DNA of 64,000 nt from an uncultured Pseudomonadales bacterium. Its GTDB lineage: Bacteria; Pseudomonadota; Gammaproteobacteria; Pseudomonadales; Pseudohongiellaceae. The stretch lies in NCBI GenBank assembly GCA_943842505.1, contig CALTDI010000004.1, forward strand, positions 62,001 through 126,000, given 5' to 3'. Made by a program: the position numbers and the translations under genes. The notes below the pieces were generated by a model that saw nothing but the letters and a program-made list of their open reading frames with translations, made no database searches and was not told the DNA's origin. This document shows positions 8,977 through 16,942 of this stretch, one piece after another. Each line of letters starts with the position of its first letter. The first letter of the stretch is position 1.

Positions 8977-11910
8977 ATGTTTAAGAAAAAATCAGACGGA
9001 CGGAGGTTTACTCAGAAGATTGAATTTGCAAACGCAAAAAATCCTGTCGCTAGAAAGTGCCTGAGTGCCGCAATTTGCGCCTTAGTTCTTACAGTTAGTA
9101 ATCCTGTTTTTGCGCAATCAACTAGCGGCGCAGTCCGTGGAACTGTTCAAGGAGCAAGCAACGGTACTGTTGTTGAAGTCATTGATACTTCCAGAGGCAC
9201 TGCTCGAAGCGAAACTACTGGTAATGACGGCGAATTCCGAATTGACGGATTGGCTCCAGGTGTATACGAAGTACGTGTGCTTCAAAACGGGGCTGAAGTT
9301 GATACCCTGCAGGTTCAAGTTTCAATAGGCAGTGCAACTACTGTGAACTTAGCAACTACAACTACAATGATCAACGAGATCGTTACTACTGGATCTCGAC
9401 GTGCAGCTGTAGACACAAGCATCGCCGAATCCGGCCTTATAATGAGTGCCGATTTACTGCTAGAAATGCCTATTAAAAGAGACCTGACCTCAGTTGCTCT
9501 TCTTGCTCCAGGCGCAAGTGCTGGTGACAACCGTTTTGGAAATCTGGCTTCTTTCGGTGGTGCATCAGTTGCTGAAAATACTTCTTTCATCAACGGCCTA
9601 AATACTACTAACTTCCGAACGGGTGTTGGTTTTTCCCAGGTTCCATTTGAATTCTATGACACTCTTCAAATAAAGACTGGTGGTTATGCGGCCAAGTATG
9701 GTCGTTCACTGGGTGGCGTAATGAACGCTACTGCGAAGAGCGGTTCAAATGAGTGGGATTTTGGTGTTAATACCTACTATAACGACAACAGGTTGAAAAC
9801 TTCTCCTGATACATATAGCGCTGCAAATAGGCTTGATGAAGATACAAGTACAACTGCAGACATCTACGCTTCCGGTCCCATCATCAAAGACCGTTTGTTC
9901 TTCTACGCCTTGTACAGCGACGACTCACAAGAACAGCGTTATGCGGGACTTCAGTCAGGTCGTGACTATGACTATAACGTAGATGAAGGTTTCTGGGGCG
10001 TTAAGCTTGATGGTTATATCACTCCAAATCATCATGTCGAATACACAGCGTTCTCTGATTCTCGGCAAGGTGTTGAGGGAGTTAATAGCTTCGATGCTAG
10101 TACTTATACTCGCGGCGACTTTGTCGGTAACACGGTTTACGATCAGGGCGGTGACAACTGGATAGCTAGTTATACCGGTAACTTCGGCAACGATTTACAA
10201 GTTTCATTTTCCTATGGTGAAAACGAAGCAAATCGCACTACTGCGCCAGCAAGTGCAAACATCCCTGTCGTTTATGAATTTGATGGTGGTTTTAACGCAC
10301 TTGGCGATTGGTCAAACTTCACCGTATCTGAAGGAATCGATATGCGCGAAATGACTCGGGCGGATATTCAGTGGACTGGCTTTGCGAATCATGAACTTTC
10401 TTTTGGTATCGACAATGAGGATAACTCATCAGATGAAGCTACTGTAAACTCTGGCGGAGCTTACTGGCTTCGTGATCCTACAAACGTTTACAACGAATGT
10501 ACTCCAGTTGAGTGCCCTTCCGGCGCAAATGTTCGACTTCGTACTTACAGTGTTGGGGGTTCTTTTTCAACTAAGTCAGATGCCTATTACTTCCAAGACA
10601 TTTGGCAAGTATCTGATCGTTTGACTCTTGAGCTTGGTCTTCGTAATGAGTCCTTCGAAAACATGAATGCCGATGGTGGAGTGTTTGTGGAAGTTACAGA
10701 TCAGTGGGCCCCACGCCTTGCTGCTGTATATGACCCAACAGGTGACGGCCGATCCAAGTTCTTCGCAAACTACGGTGAGTACTACCTGCCAATCGCTGCG
10801 AACACAAACATTCGCATGGCTGGTAATGAGACTTACATCCAAGATTACTATGATTGGGATGGTGTTAGTGTAGGGGCCCAAGAGGTTCCAACGAACCTTG
10901 GTGGCATTTACAACAGTGATGTATTTGGTGACGGCACAGTGCCTGATACTCGCTCCGTTACAGACCGTAATATTGAGGCGATGTTCCAGGAAGAATACAT
11001 CATAGGCTATCAGACTATTTTGGACTCCGGTCTTGAACTTGGTGTGAAGGGTATCTATCGTGACTTGGGTACAACTATCGAAGATGTGGCAATCGATGCT
11101 GCAGTAATCGATTACTACAACGGCCCAGGAAACTGGACTGCAGATGGCACTGTTGAAGATACTTTCGGTGGCTTTCATCAGTACGTACTTACCAACCCTG
11201 GTAATGACATGAGTGTGTACATTCCTGAGACCGATGAGCAAGTAACTCTATCAGCTGCGGCACTTGGTTATCCTGAGCCGGTTCGGACTTACAAGGCTCT
11301 TGAGTTCACAATTGGACTTCCTCTAGAGAACAACTGGTCAGCCGATTTGTCATACACATGGTCAGAAAGCACGGGTAACCACGAAGGTTATGTCAAGTCA
11401 GATAACGGGCAGGACGATGCTGGTATCACTACAAACTTCGACCAACCGGGACTGGTTGACAACTCCAAAGGTGAATTGCCTAACAGTCGAGCTCACACAC
11501 TGAAGGCTTATGGCAGCTATTCGTTCAATAACGGGCTGCGCATTGGTACTAACGTGATTGCGCAATCCGGGCGCCCAATAAGCTGTTTCGGTGTTCACCC
11601 AACTGATGATTTTGCTCAAGCCTACGGTGCTGCATCTCACTTCTGTGCGGGAAACGCTGTTAAACGTGGTTCACTGGGAGAGACTCCAACGCTGTTCAAC
11701 ATTGACCTGAGTGCACAATATAATCTAGAAATTGCTAGCACTGATGTATTGTTGACTCTGGATGTATTCAACATACTTAATCGTGATAAGGCTTCTCGTG
11801 TGAATGAAATAGCCGAAACCGGTGGCGGTGCGGCGGATCCTAATTACGGGCTTAATTCCGCATATCAGCGTCCACGCGGCTTGCGTCTGAGCGCCCGATT
11901 CAACTTTTAG
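8977..11910 (+). CDS. TonB-dependent outer-membrane receptor with CarboxypepD-like N-terminal domain, 977 aa
   Basis: Extended signal region ends near VSNPVFAQ (residue 47). Residues about 50-125 form a carboxypeptidase-regulatory-like beta sandwich (SGAVRGTVQGASNGTVVEVIDTS, ending in ATTVNL), as in Oar-like receptors. The plug follows (residues about 140-260, with GGVMNATAKSGSNEW), then a large beta-barrel ending RGLRLSARFNF with the terminal Phe used for barrel assembly. These receptors import large substrates such as oligosaccharides, peptides or metal complexes using TonB energy. Codons are dominated by GGT, ACT, GTT and similar, unlike its GC-richer neighbours, which suggests high expression or a different origin. 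Lies between the two halves of a segmental duplication. Confidence 0.95.
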   Translation: MFKKKSDGRRFTQKIEFANAKNPVARKCLSAAICALVLTVSNPVFAQSTSGAVRGTVQGASNGTVVEVIDTSRGTARSETTGNDGEFRIDGLAPGVYEVRVLQNGAEVDTLQVQVSIGSATTVNLATTTTMINEIVTTGSRRAAVDTSIAESGLIMSADLLLEMPIKRDLTSVALLAPGASAGDNRFGNLASFGGASVAENTSFINGLNTTNFRTGVGFSQVPFEFYDTLQIKTGGYAAKYGRSLGGVMNATAKSGSNEWDFGVNTYYNDNRLKTSPDTYSAANRLDEDTSTTADIYASGPIIKDRLFFYALYSDDSQEQRYAGLQSGRDYDYNVDEGFWGVKLDGYITPNHHVEYTAFSDSRQGVEGVNSFDASTYTRGDFVGNTVYDQGGDNWIASYTGNFGNDLQVSFSYGENEANRTTAPASANIPVVYEFDGGFNALGDWSNFTVSEGIDMREMTRADIQWTGFANHELSFGIDNEDNSSDEATVNSGGAYWLRDPTNVYNECTPVECPSGANVRLRTYSVGGSFSTKSDAYYFQDIWQVSDRLTLELGLRNESFENMNADGGVFVEVTDQWAPRLAAVYDPTGDGRSKFFANYGEYYLPIAANTNIRMAGNETYIQDYYDWDGVSVGAQEVPTNLGGIYNSDVFGDGTVPDTRSVTDRNIEAMFQEEYIIGYQTILDSGLELGVKGIYRDLGTTIEDVAIDAAVIDYYNGPGNWTADGTVEDTFGGFHQYVLTNPGNDMSVYIPETDEQVTLSAAALGYPEPVRTYKALEFTIGLPLENNWSADLSYTWSESTGNHEGYVKSDNGQDDAGITTNFDQPGLVDNSKGELPNSRAHTLKAYGSYSFNNGLRIGTNVIAQSGRPISCFGVHPTDDFAQAYGAASHFCAGNAVKRGSLGETPTLFNIDLSAQYNLEIASTDVLLTLDVFNILNRDKASRVNEIAETGGGAADPNYGLNSAYQRPRGLRLSARFNF

Positions 11911-11918
11911 ACAACCAT

Positions 11919-11945
11919 TCCTTGCGAGTTTCGGCTCGCGAGGAT
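11919..11945. other. hairpin after TonB receptor gene
   Basis: TCCTTGCGAG-TTTCGG-CTCGCGAGGA forms a 10-bp stem with one G-T pair and a 6-base loop directly after the stop codon. No T-run follows, so it more likely protects the 3' end of the mRNA or acts with the terminator downstream. Confidence 0.5.
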
Positions 11946-11980
11946 GTTTGAAGAAGTTCTGTTTCAAAAGTATAAAAGAA

Positions 11981-12014
11981 AAAGAGCTAACTCTTAGGAG
12001 TTGGCTCTTTTTTT
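11981..12014 (+). terminator. Rho-independent terminator of the TonB receptor gene
   Basis: AAAGAGCTAACTC-TTAG-GAGTTGGCTCTTTTTTT: a 13-bp stem with one wobble, 4-base loop and a T-run. Confidence 0.9.
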
Positions 12015-12348
12015 GCCTGCGGTATTCTGGGCCTCACATTCTTGGCTAGGACCTAAATAGCGTTAAATGGAATTGCTAGGCTAGAAAAGTGCCTAGTAAA
12101 TGACTAGGAAGTTCGCATTGACTCCAGTAATTGATTGTAGTGGTTTCTATGGCGCTAGTTGTGGTCCAGCTGCAACGACCAAATGGGTCCAGCACACAAC
12201 TTGGGGCTAAAACCTATCATTTCAAAGCTGGGCTTAAGTCTGTCTTTTTAACAATTTGATTTTGATAGAGCTGCGTTAGGAAGAGTTGCTGCTGTCTATC
12301 GAAGTTTAGTAGAAGTTTTTTCGGCTCGTAAACCAGCGCAAAAATCTT
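12015..12348. other. non-coding stretch
   Basis: No gene, tRNA-like fold or clear repeat was seen here. The stretch is AT-rich and scattered with stops in all frames. Confidence 0.4.
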
Positions 12349-12561
12349 TCAGTACATACCTAAGATTCGTCTAGTATCCTTCGCCGACGCGGTACTACGA
12401 TCAAGTAATAGAACGGCATCGCCGGCCGCCTTAACAAGCGCTGCGTTATCTGCGGCCAGACTATCGTCCGACATAAAATAGATTATTCTCGAAACCAACA
12501 CGGCAATGTCCACCTCACTATAAATTCTGACTATTGGAAAGAGAATAAAGAATTGTTCCTA
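12349..12561 (-). pseudogene. possible gene remnant, about 70 codons, function unknown
   Basis: A minus-strand frame ending at TGA 12351-12349 reads YSEVDIAVLVSRIIYFM, then SDDSLAADNAALVKAAGDAVLLLDRS and ASAKDTRRILGMY. Its composition is protein-like and it is open right up to the duplication junction at 12561, which may have removed its start. A GTG (at VDIAV) or an ATG (at MSDDSL) could initiate a short product. No family recognised; chance cannot be excluded. Confidence 0.3.
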
Positions 12562-13441
12562 ATGATCTGGACGGCTCTGTTCGATGCGCCAGGCAAGGAG
12601 CAGATGGAAAATTCCACACTATTAGAGACTCTTATCAGCTCTCTGCCACTCGAGGCGAATGACCCCTTAATTCGACAGGTGATGGCCGAACTCGTCAGCA
12701 ACCTAAATTCACTAGAGAGACTCGGTGGAGAATTTTCCATGGAGCTGGCTCAGTACGGCCCGTTAGCCGAGCGTCAGTTATGGGAACTGGTCAGCACCGG
12801 GGCTACTGCCACTGACGACAGTCAGTCCCTTAGCACCCTAAACTTACGACTGTCACGCTACATAGGTCTTGCGCGCAGCGCAGAAGCCTTGGCGAATCTG
12901 CGCGGCCTGCTAGATGAAAGCATTGAGATCGAAGGATTCAATCTTGGTCAGAATCAACGCTGGAATATTATTCAGCGCTTCAGCGCTAGGGATTATGTTG
13001 ATGCCCGCAGCTTGCTCGCGGCTGAACGTGAACGCGACCCTTCAGATGCAGGCAGGAGAGCTGCCATTGCCGCGGAGGCTGCACTGCCCGATCTTGAAAC
13101 CAAGCGACAATGGGCAGACCGCATCCTCGATACCGAGAACCCTCTGCCACTGTCCAATCTTCGGGCAGCGATGGGGTCGCTATTTCCCACCGGGCAAGAG
13201 GAATTGCAATTAAGCCTACTCCCGCAACTGACAGAGAATCTGGGCTGACCTTGCCGCAAACCGCGACAACTATTTTCAGCAGAGCTATGGCCGCGATTTA
13301 TTCTCCGGCATATGCAGCGAACAGGGCCTGCAGATTCTATCCAATGCAATTAGCGACCCAGATGCTATCGGCGCCACACTCTATCGATTCATGAGTGAGA
13401 ACCAACAGAGCGCCGCCGATTGCATAGCCGCCAGAAACTAG
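12562..13441 (+). pseudogene. truncated and frameshifted copy of the M1 aminopeptidase C-terminal region
   Basis: Near-identical to 6608-7486. It lacks the whole catalytic domain, so GAMEN and HEXXH are absent. One extra G near 13243 (CTGGGCTGACC against CTGGCTGACC) shifts the frame to an early TGA at 13248; the original reading resumes in another frame to the TAG at 13441. A TTG at 12553 could start a short product, but no function is expected. Confidence 0.9.
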
Positions 13442-13469
13442 ACCGATAGTAGTATCGCACCAAGCCAAC

Positions 13470-13495
13470 AGGGCGGCCTGCTACGCAGCCGCCCT
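13470..13495 (+). terminator. hairpin after the M1 fragment
   Basis: AGGGCGGC (13470-13477) pairs perfectly with GCCGCCCT (13488-13495) around a 10-base loop. The T-run is weak. The corresponding place in copy A has lost the pairing. Confidence 0.55.
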
Positions 13496-13578
13496 GTCTG
13501 GCCGCTGACTATCGACGCAGCGATGAATTGGACTTGCCGGAAATTTGCTTCTATCCTGCGCGATAGAATCTTACAAAA

Positions 13579-15015
13579 ATGAGACCCTCAATGAAAGCAA
13601 TCCATCTACTCGTATTAGCGCCCTTATGCCTAAACAGTTCCGCCCTGGCCCAGAATCTGATTAGCGAATCCATGACTAATGCGCTCTCAAGTGACGGCTC
13701 CTACATAAGTTGGCAGGAACATATTATCGATGACCCAGAGATAGCCGGCTTTGCGCTCAGTGGCAGCGATGGGCTGGTCATGGGCGATGTAGACCGCGAT
13801 GGCTACGAGGATATCGTATCCGTGCACGAATCCGATGCCGAATATGACTCGGCAAGCTATTCTCCTGGCTTCATCCCACCGCCGGAAGGCACGGTGCGAA
13901 TCGCATTCGGCTCGGCCGATCCAACAAGCTGGCTCAACATCACCATAGCCGAGGGCACCGATGCGCCCGCGCCGGAAGATGCAGTGCTTGTCGACCTCAA
14001 CGGCGATGATTATCTCGATGTGGTAGTCGCCGCAGAACAGTCTCATCTGATCTATCTGCAAAACCCCGGCGCGAATGCACGCACAACCACCTGGCCGCGA
14101 CTGATTCTTCCAATGACACAGGGCCGCGGTTCCTATATTCGCGTGTTCGCGGCCGATTTCGATGGAGATGGTATTGCCGAGCTCACCGCACCCAATAAAG
14201 GTGCTCAGTCTCCCGGGCCGCAGGATTACGCCCGCTCCACCCCTGTAGAATTGTATAAATTAAATGGCGACCCTTTAGAAGGCGGAAGCTGGCAGCGCAG
14301 CGTACTGGGAAATTACAGCATTCCCCAGAATGCCGAACCGGTCGATCTTGATGGTGACGGCGACATGGACATCGTAGTCGGAGCGCGCGGCGATGCACGC
14401 CTGGTCTATTTCGAAAACCCAGGCAACGGTTCCTTAAATTTTGAAGAGCATGCGATCGGCATCTACGGCGGAACACTCGCCGGCTTCAACCTCGAATACA
14501 GCGATCTGAATGGCGATGGCCGGCTAGACATCATTGGCTTGAGCACCAATGGTCAGTTCAAGTGGATAGAACAACCCGCCAACATCGATGACACATGGAA
14601 TGCCTATACCATCGGTAGCATTACCCCCGATGGACTAGTCGGCATGGAGATCGCCGATATCGACAACGATGGTGACACCGATATCATGGTGGGTAGCTAC
14701 AGCCGTGGCCCGCGCACCGGAGATGGCGATGTCGATGCAGAAGATGCCTTGGGCCGGCTCGCCTGGTTTGAAAATACCGGCGAAGCGAAGGCAGCCTGGA
14801 CCCGCCATGATATTTCGCGGCGCAAACGCGGCATGTTTGACAAGTTCATCGCCCGAGACATCGACAACGATGGGGACATGGACTTCCTTGGCACACGCGG
14901 CAATAGCGCTCCCTTCGATGGGGTATTCTGGCTTGAGCAAGTTCGAAGCGACGTGCCTCGTAGAAATTTCCAGCCTGCACGGGCGCAGGAAAGTGATGAG
15001 ATTGCGCTACCCTGA
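13579..15015 (+). CDS. exported FG-GAP/VCBS repeat beta-propeller protein, 478 aa
   Basis: Signal peptide ends at SSALAQ (about residue 25). At least seven repeats follow, each with a calcium-loop motif of DxDxDGxxD type: DVDRDGYEDIVSV, DLNGDDYLDVVVA, DFDGDGIAELTA, DLDGDGDMDIVVG, DLNGDGRLDIIGL, DIDNDGDTDIMVG and DIDNDGDMDFLGT. They are interleaved with FENPG or WLEQ-type strands. Such integrin-like propellers bind calcium and serve adhesion or substrate binding; no catalytic motif is visible. The start may be ATG 13579 or the ATG at 13591. It follows the M1 aminopeptidase in the ancestral order, so the two were probably functionally linked. A decayed copy is at 7608-7826. Confidence 0.88.
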   Translation: MRPSMKAIHLLVLAPLCLNSSALAQNLISESMTNALSSDGSYISWQEHIIDDPEIAGFALSGSDGLVMGDVDRDGYEDIVSVHESDAEYDSASYSPGFIPPPEGTVRIAFGSADPTSWLNITIAEGTDAPAPEDAVLVDLNGDDYLDVVVAAEQSHLIYLQNPGANARTTTWPRLILPMTQGRGSYIRVFAADFDGDGIAELTAPNKGAQSPGPQDYARSTPVELYKLNGDPLEGGSWQRSVLGNYSIPQNAEPVDLDGDGDMDIVVGARGDARLVYFENPGNGSLNFEEHAIGIYGGTLAGFNLEYSDLNGDGRLDIIGLSTNGQFKWIEQPANIDDTWNAYTIGSITPDGLVGMEIADIDNDGDTDIMVGSYSRGPRTGDGDVDAEDALGRLAWFENTGEAKAAWTRHDISRRKRGMFDKFIARDIDNDGDMDFLGTRGNSAPFDGVFWLEQVRSDVPRRNFQPARAQESDEIALP

Positions 15016-15054
15016 TTCTTCCTCACCCTCCAACAAAAAACCAAGGGCAAAAAA

Positions 15055-15082
15055 AAGCCGCTTGTTGTAAAACAAGCGGCTT
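15055..15082. terminator. bidirectional terminator hairpin after VCBS gene
   Basis: AAGCCGCTTGTT-GTAA-AACAAGCGGCTT is a perfect 12-bp stem with a 4-base loop, preceded by a run of A (T on the minus strand). It would end the VCBS transcript and the convergent small gene whose tail lies just beyond. Confidence 0.88.
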
Positions 15083-15113
15083 AAAGATCCATTTCCTAAA
15101 ATGGAGAGAATAC

Positions 15114-15150
15114 CTATGCAGCCGAGGGTTTAGCTGTGGTGCCAGCAGCC
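15114..15150 (-). pseudogene. last about 12 codons of the small minus-strand gene (copy B)
   Basis: Reads AAGTTAKPSAA and TAG (15116-15114), matching AAGTAGKPTAA at 7922. The rest has been replaced by IS3 orfA sequence. Confidence 0.6.
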
Positions 15151-15252
15151 GAGAAGTAACCGATCTCTAGAAAGAGAATGGCCATCTCAAACAGATGCTT
15201 GCCGAAACGATGCTGAAGAATAATGTGCTCAAAAAAAGTGTGCTTGGCTCGG
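15147..15252 (+). mobile_element. IS3-family remnant, copy 2 (internal orfA fragment)
   Basis: Matches orfA of copy 1 from GCCGAGAAGTAACCGATCTC to GTGTGCTTGGCTCGGG, with the same in-frame TAG (GATCTCTAG) as copy 3 and one extra A in the A-run (seven instead of six). Neither terminal repeat is present. It marks the left edge of the carbon-acquisition island. Confidence 0.85.
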
Positions 15253-15402
15253 GAGCCCAATGCTGGTGTTCTGGTCAGTAATCTTCAGTTACATGAGCAA
15301 GGTCACTTCAATCATCAGTTAAAATTCGTTGAAGGTGTGCTGGTAGAAGATTGCAGCGCTTTAATGCGAGATTTTTTCTCACACGCAGAAAGTAATCTTT
15401 AA
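15253..15402 (+). pseudogene. 3' fragment of an unidentified gene, 49 codons
   Basis: Directly after the IS3 fragment the plus strand is open from 15253 to TAA 15400-15402. It reads EPNAGVLVSNLQLHEQGHFN, then HQLKFVEGVLVEDCSALMRDFFSHAESNL. It looks like a protein C-terminus but has no start and no family I recognise. It was probably truncated when the IS-mediated rearrangement formed the left island edge. Confidence 0.4.
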
Positions 15403-15457
15403 CTTCCGATTACATCCTGATTAGCCGTACGCTTATCAAGTGCCCGCCTGCTATCCA

Positions 15458-16942
15458 TTACCCTCGGGGGAAATTACTCAGCCAGGCTTCAGTGGCAATA
15501 GTGATGCTATTTACCAGCAGGCCAGGAAAGAAACCCAGGATTAGGGCGAATAGACAACAGGGTAGAAGGATCAGCATTTCATCTACTTTTAAATCCGCAT
15601 AGGGCTGTTTCGGGGGATTGATTGTTTCTCCCCAAAACGTTTTTCTAGCATGGGTAAGCAGGTAGGCCGCGCTGATTATAATGGTTGTCAGCGCAATCAA
15701 GCCGAAGCTTACATGGAGTTTAAAAACCCCCAGAATTAGTAAGAGTTCTGCTGCAAAACCACTAGTCCCGGGAAGACCGATACTGGCCAGTGCCAGAAAA
15801 AAGAACAGGGATGTAAAGCGCGGCATAGTGCTGGCAAGATTGCCCAGGGAAATCAATTCAGTGGTACCGGTACGCTGTTGAATAAATCCGCTCATCAGCA
15901 TCAAGCCACTGGCGATCATGGTGAAATTCAATAACTGGAATACTGCGCCCTGAATGCCCTGGTTATTCAGGGAAGCAACGCCCATCACCACTAATCCAAC
16001 ATGACTTATGCTGGCATAGGCGAGCATGCGGCGCAGGTTGGTCTGATGTAAAGCAATGAATGCGGCATACAGTAAGGTCAAGGCGCCACAGATGCCCAGA
16101 AGCCAGGCGTAATTAACAGCGGCTTCCGGTGCCAGAGGTAAGGCAAAACGTAATAATCCGTAGACGCCCAATTTCAATCCCACCAGCAAGGCGGTTAACT
16201 GTGCGGGGGATTCCATGGCGATTGTCGGTAACCAGGTGTGGAATGGAAACAGCGGCGCTTTGGCAGCAAAACCGAGCACCAGCAAGCCGAAAAGTAGGGG
16301 TTGCAGGTGACTGGCGACGGGAGACGCCAATAATTGTGGCAGGCTGAAAGTTAAAACCTGGCTTGTCGGATCACTAACGTTGAGTGCCAGTAAAATGAAG
16401 GCAAACAATAAAGGAATGCCACCAAACATCATGTACATGGTGTACTTCATTGCGGCTCTGCGTCGCTCAGGACCGATTCCCCACAGGCTAACCAGAAAAT
16501 AAATGGGTGGCAGGGTAAGCTCCCAGAACAGGAAAAACAACATGGTGTCCAGGGCCATGAAGATACCCATGGTAACGGCAAGTAATACCAGCATCATGGC
16601 AAAGTAAAAGCCATGTAGTCTGTCCACACTATGCCAGGACGCTACTATGGCAATTGTTGCCAGCACGGCCGTTGCCGGCAGAAATAATACAGAAATACCG
16701 TCTATCCCGAGCAGATACTGAATATTCAGGCCGGGAATCCACATAGCCTGTTCCATGAACTGGAATTCACCGCCGCGGAGATGATCAAAAGAAACATACA
16801 CTATTAGCGCCAGAGCAGTTTCGACTATTGCCGTGATCACAGCGATCAGGCGCGCAGTACTGACCGCAGGGAAACACAGGGTCAGGATGGCGCCGGCAAG
16901 GGGTAAAAAAACCAACGCACTTAACCAGGGAAACATTGTCAT
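15458..16942 (-). CDS. NuoM-like proton-translocating subunit (dab operon, fifth gene), 494 aa
   Basis: A membrane protein of about 14 helices in the Proton_antipo_M family (complex I NuoM/NuoL and Mrp relatives). Key channel residues are present: Glu in FFLFWELTLPPIYFLVS (TM5), Lys in AAKAPLFPFHTWLP (TM7) and Lys in LVGLKLGVYGLLRF (TM8). Its start overlaps the previous stop by one base (TAATG at 16942), indicating tight translational coupling. No complex I hydrophilic subunits are nearby. In this context it probably forms part of a membrane module that drives DabA with the ion gradient. It is more NuoM-like than the DabB at 18397. Confidence 0.9.
   Translation of the reverse strand: MTMFPWLSALVFLPLAGAILTLCFPAVSTARLIAVITAIVETALALIVYVSFDHLRGGEFQFMEQAMWIPGLNIQYLLGIDGISVLFLPATAVLATIAIVASWHSVDRLHGFYFAMMLVLLAVTMGIFMALDTMLFFLFWELTLPPIYFLVSLWGIGPERRRAAMKYTMYMMFGGIPLLFAFILLALNVSDPTSQVLTFSLPQLLASPVASHLQPLLFGLLVLGFAAKAPLFPFHTWLPTIAMESPAQLTALLVGLKLGVYGLLRFALPLAPEAAVNYAWLLGICGALTLLYAAFIALHQTNLRRMLAYASISHVGLVVMGVASLNNQGIQGAVFQLLNFTMIASGLMLMSGFIQQRTGTTELISLGNLASTMPRFTSLFFFLALASIGLPGTSGFAAELLLILGVFKLHVSFGLIALTTIIISAAYLLTHARKTFWGETINPPKQPYADLKVDEMLILLPCCLFALILGFFPGLLVNSITIATEAWLSNFPRG

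Larger units (their letters stand above)
12562..15150. repeat. segmental duplication, copy B (M1 3' fragment - intact VCBS - terminator - small gene tail)
   Basis: Counterpart of 6608-8107. The left junction is abrupt: nothing upstream of 12562 resembles the M1 gene. The right junction is at 15144-15153, where the tail of the small minus-strand gene passes into IS3 orfA sequence across a shared CAGCCGAG. Confidence 0.9.

Noticed and set aside
10576-11241. 221-codon open frame antisense to the TonB receptor
   Set aside because: Composition is that of a shadow frame and lies wholly within a strongly supported gene.
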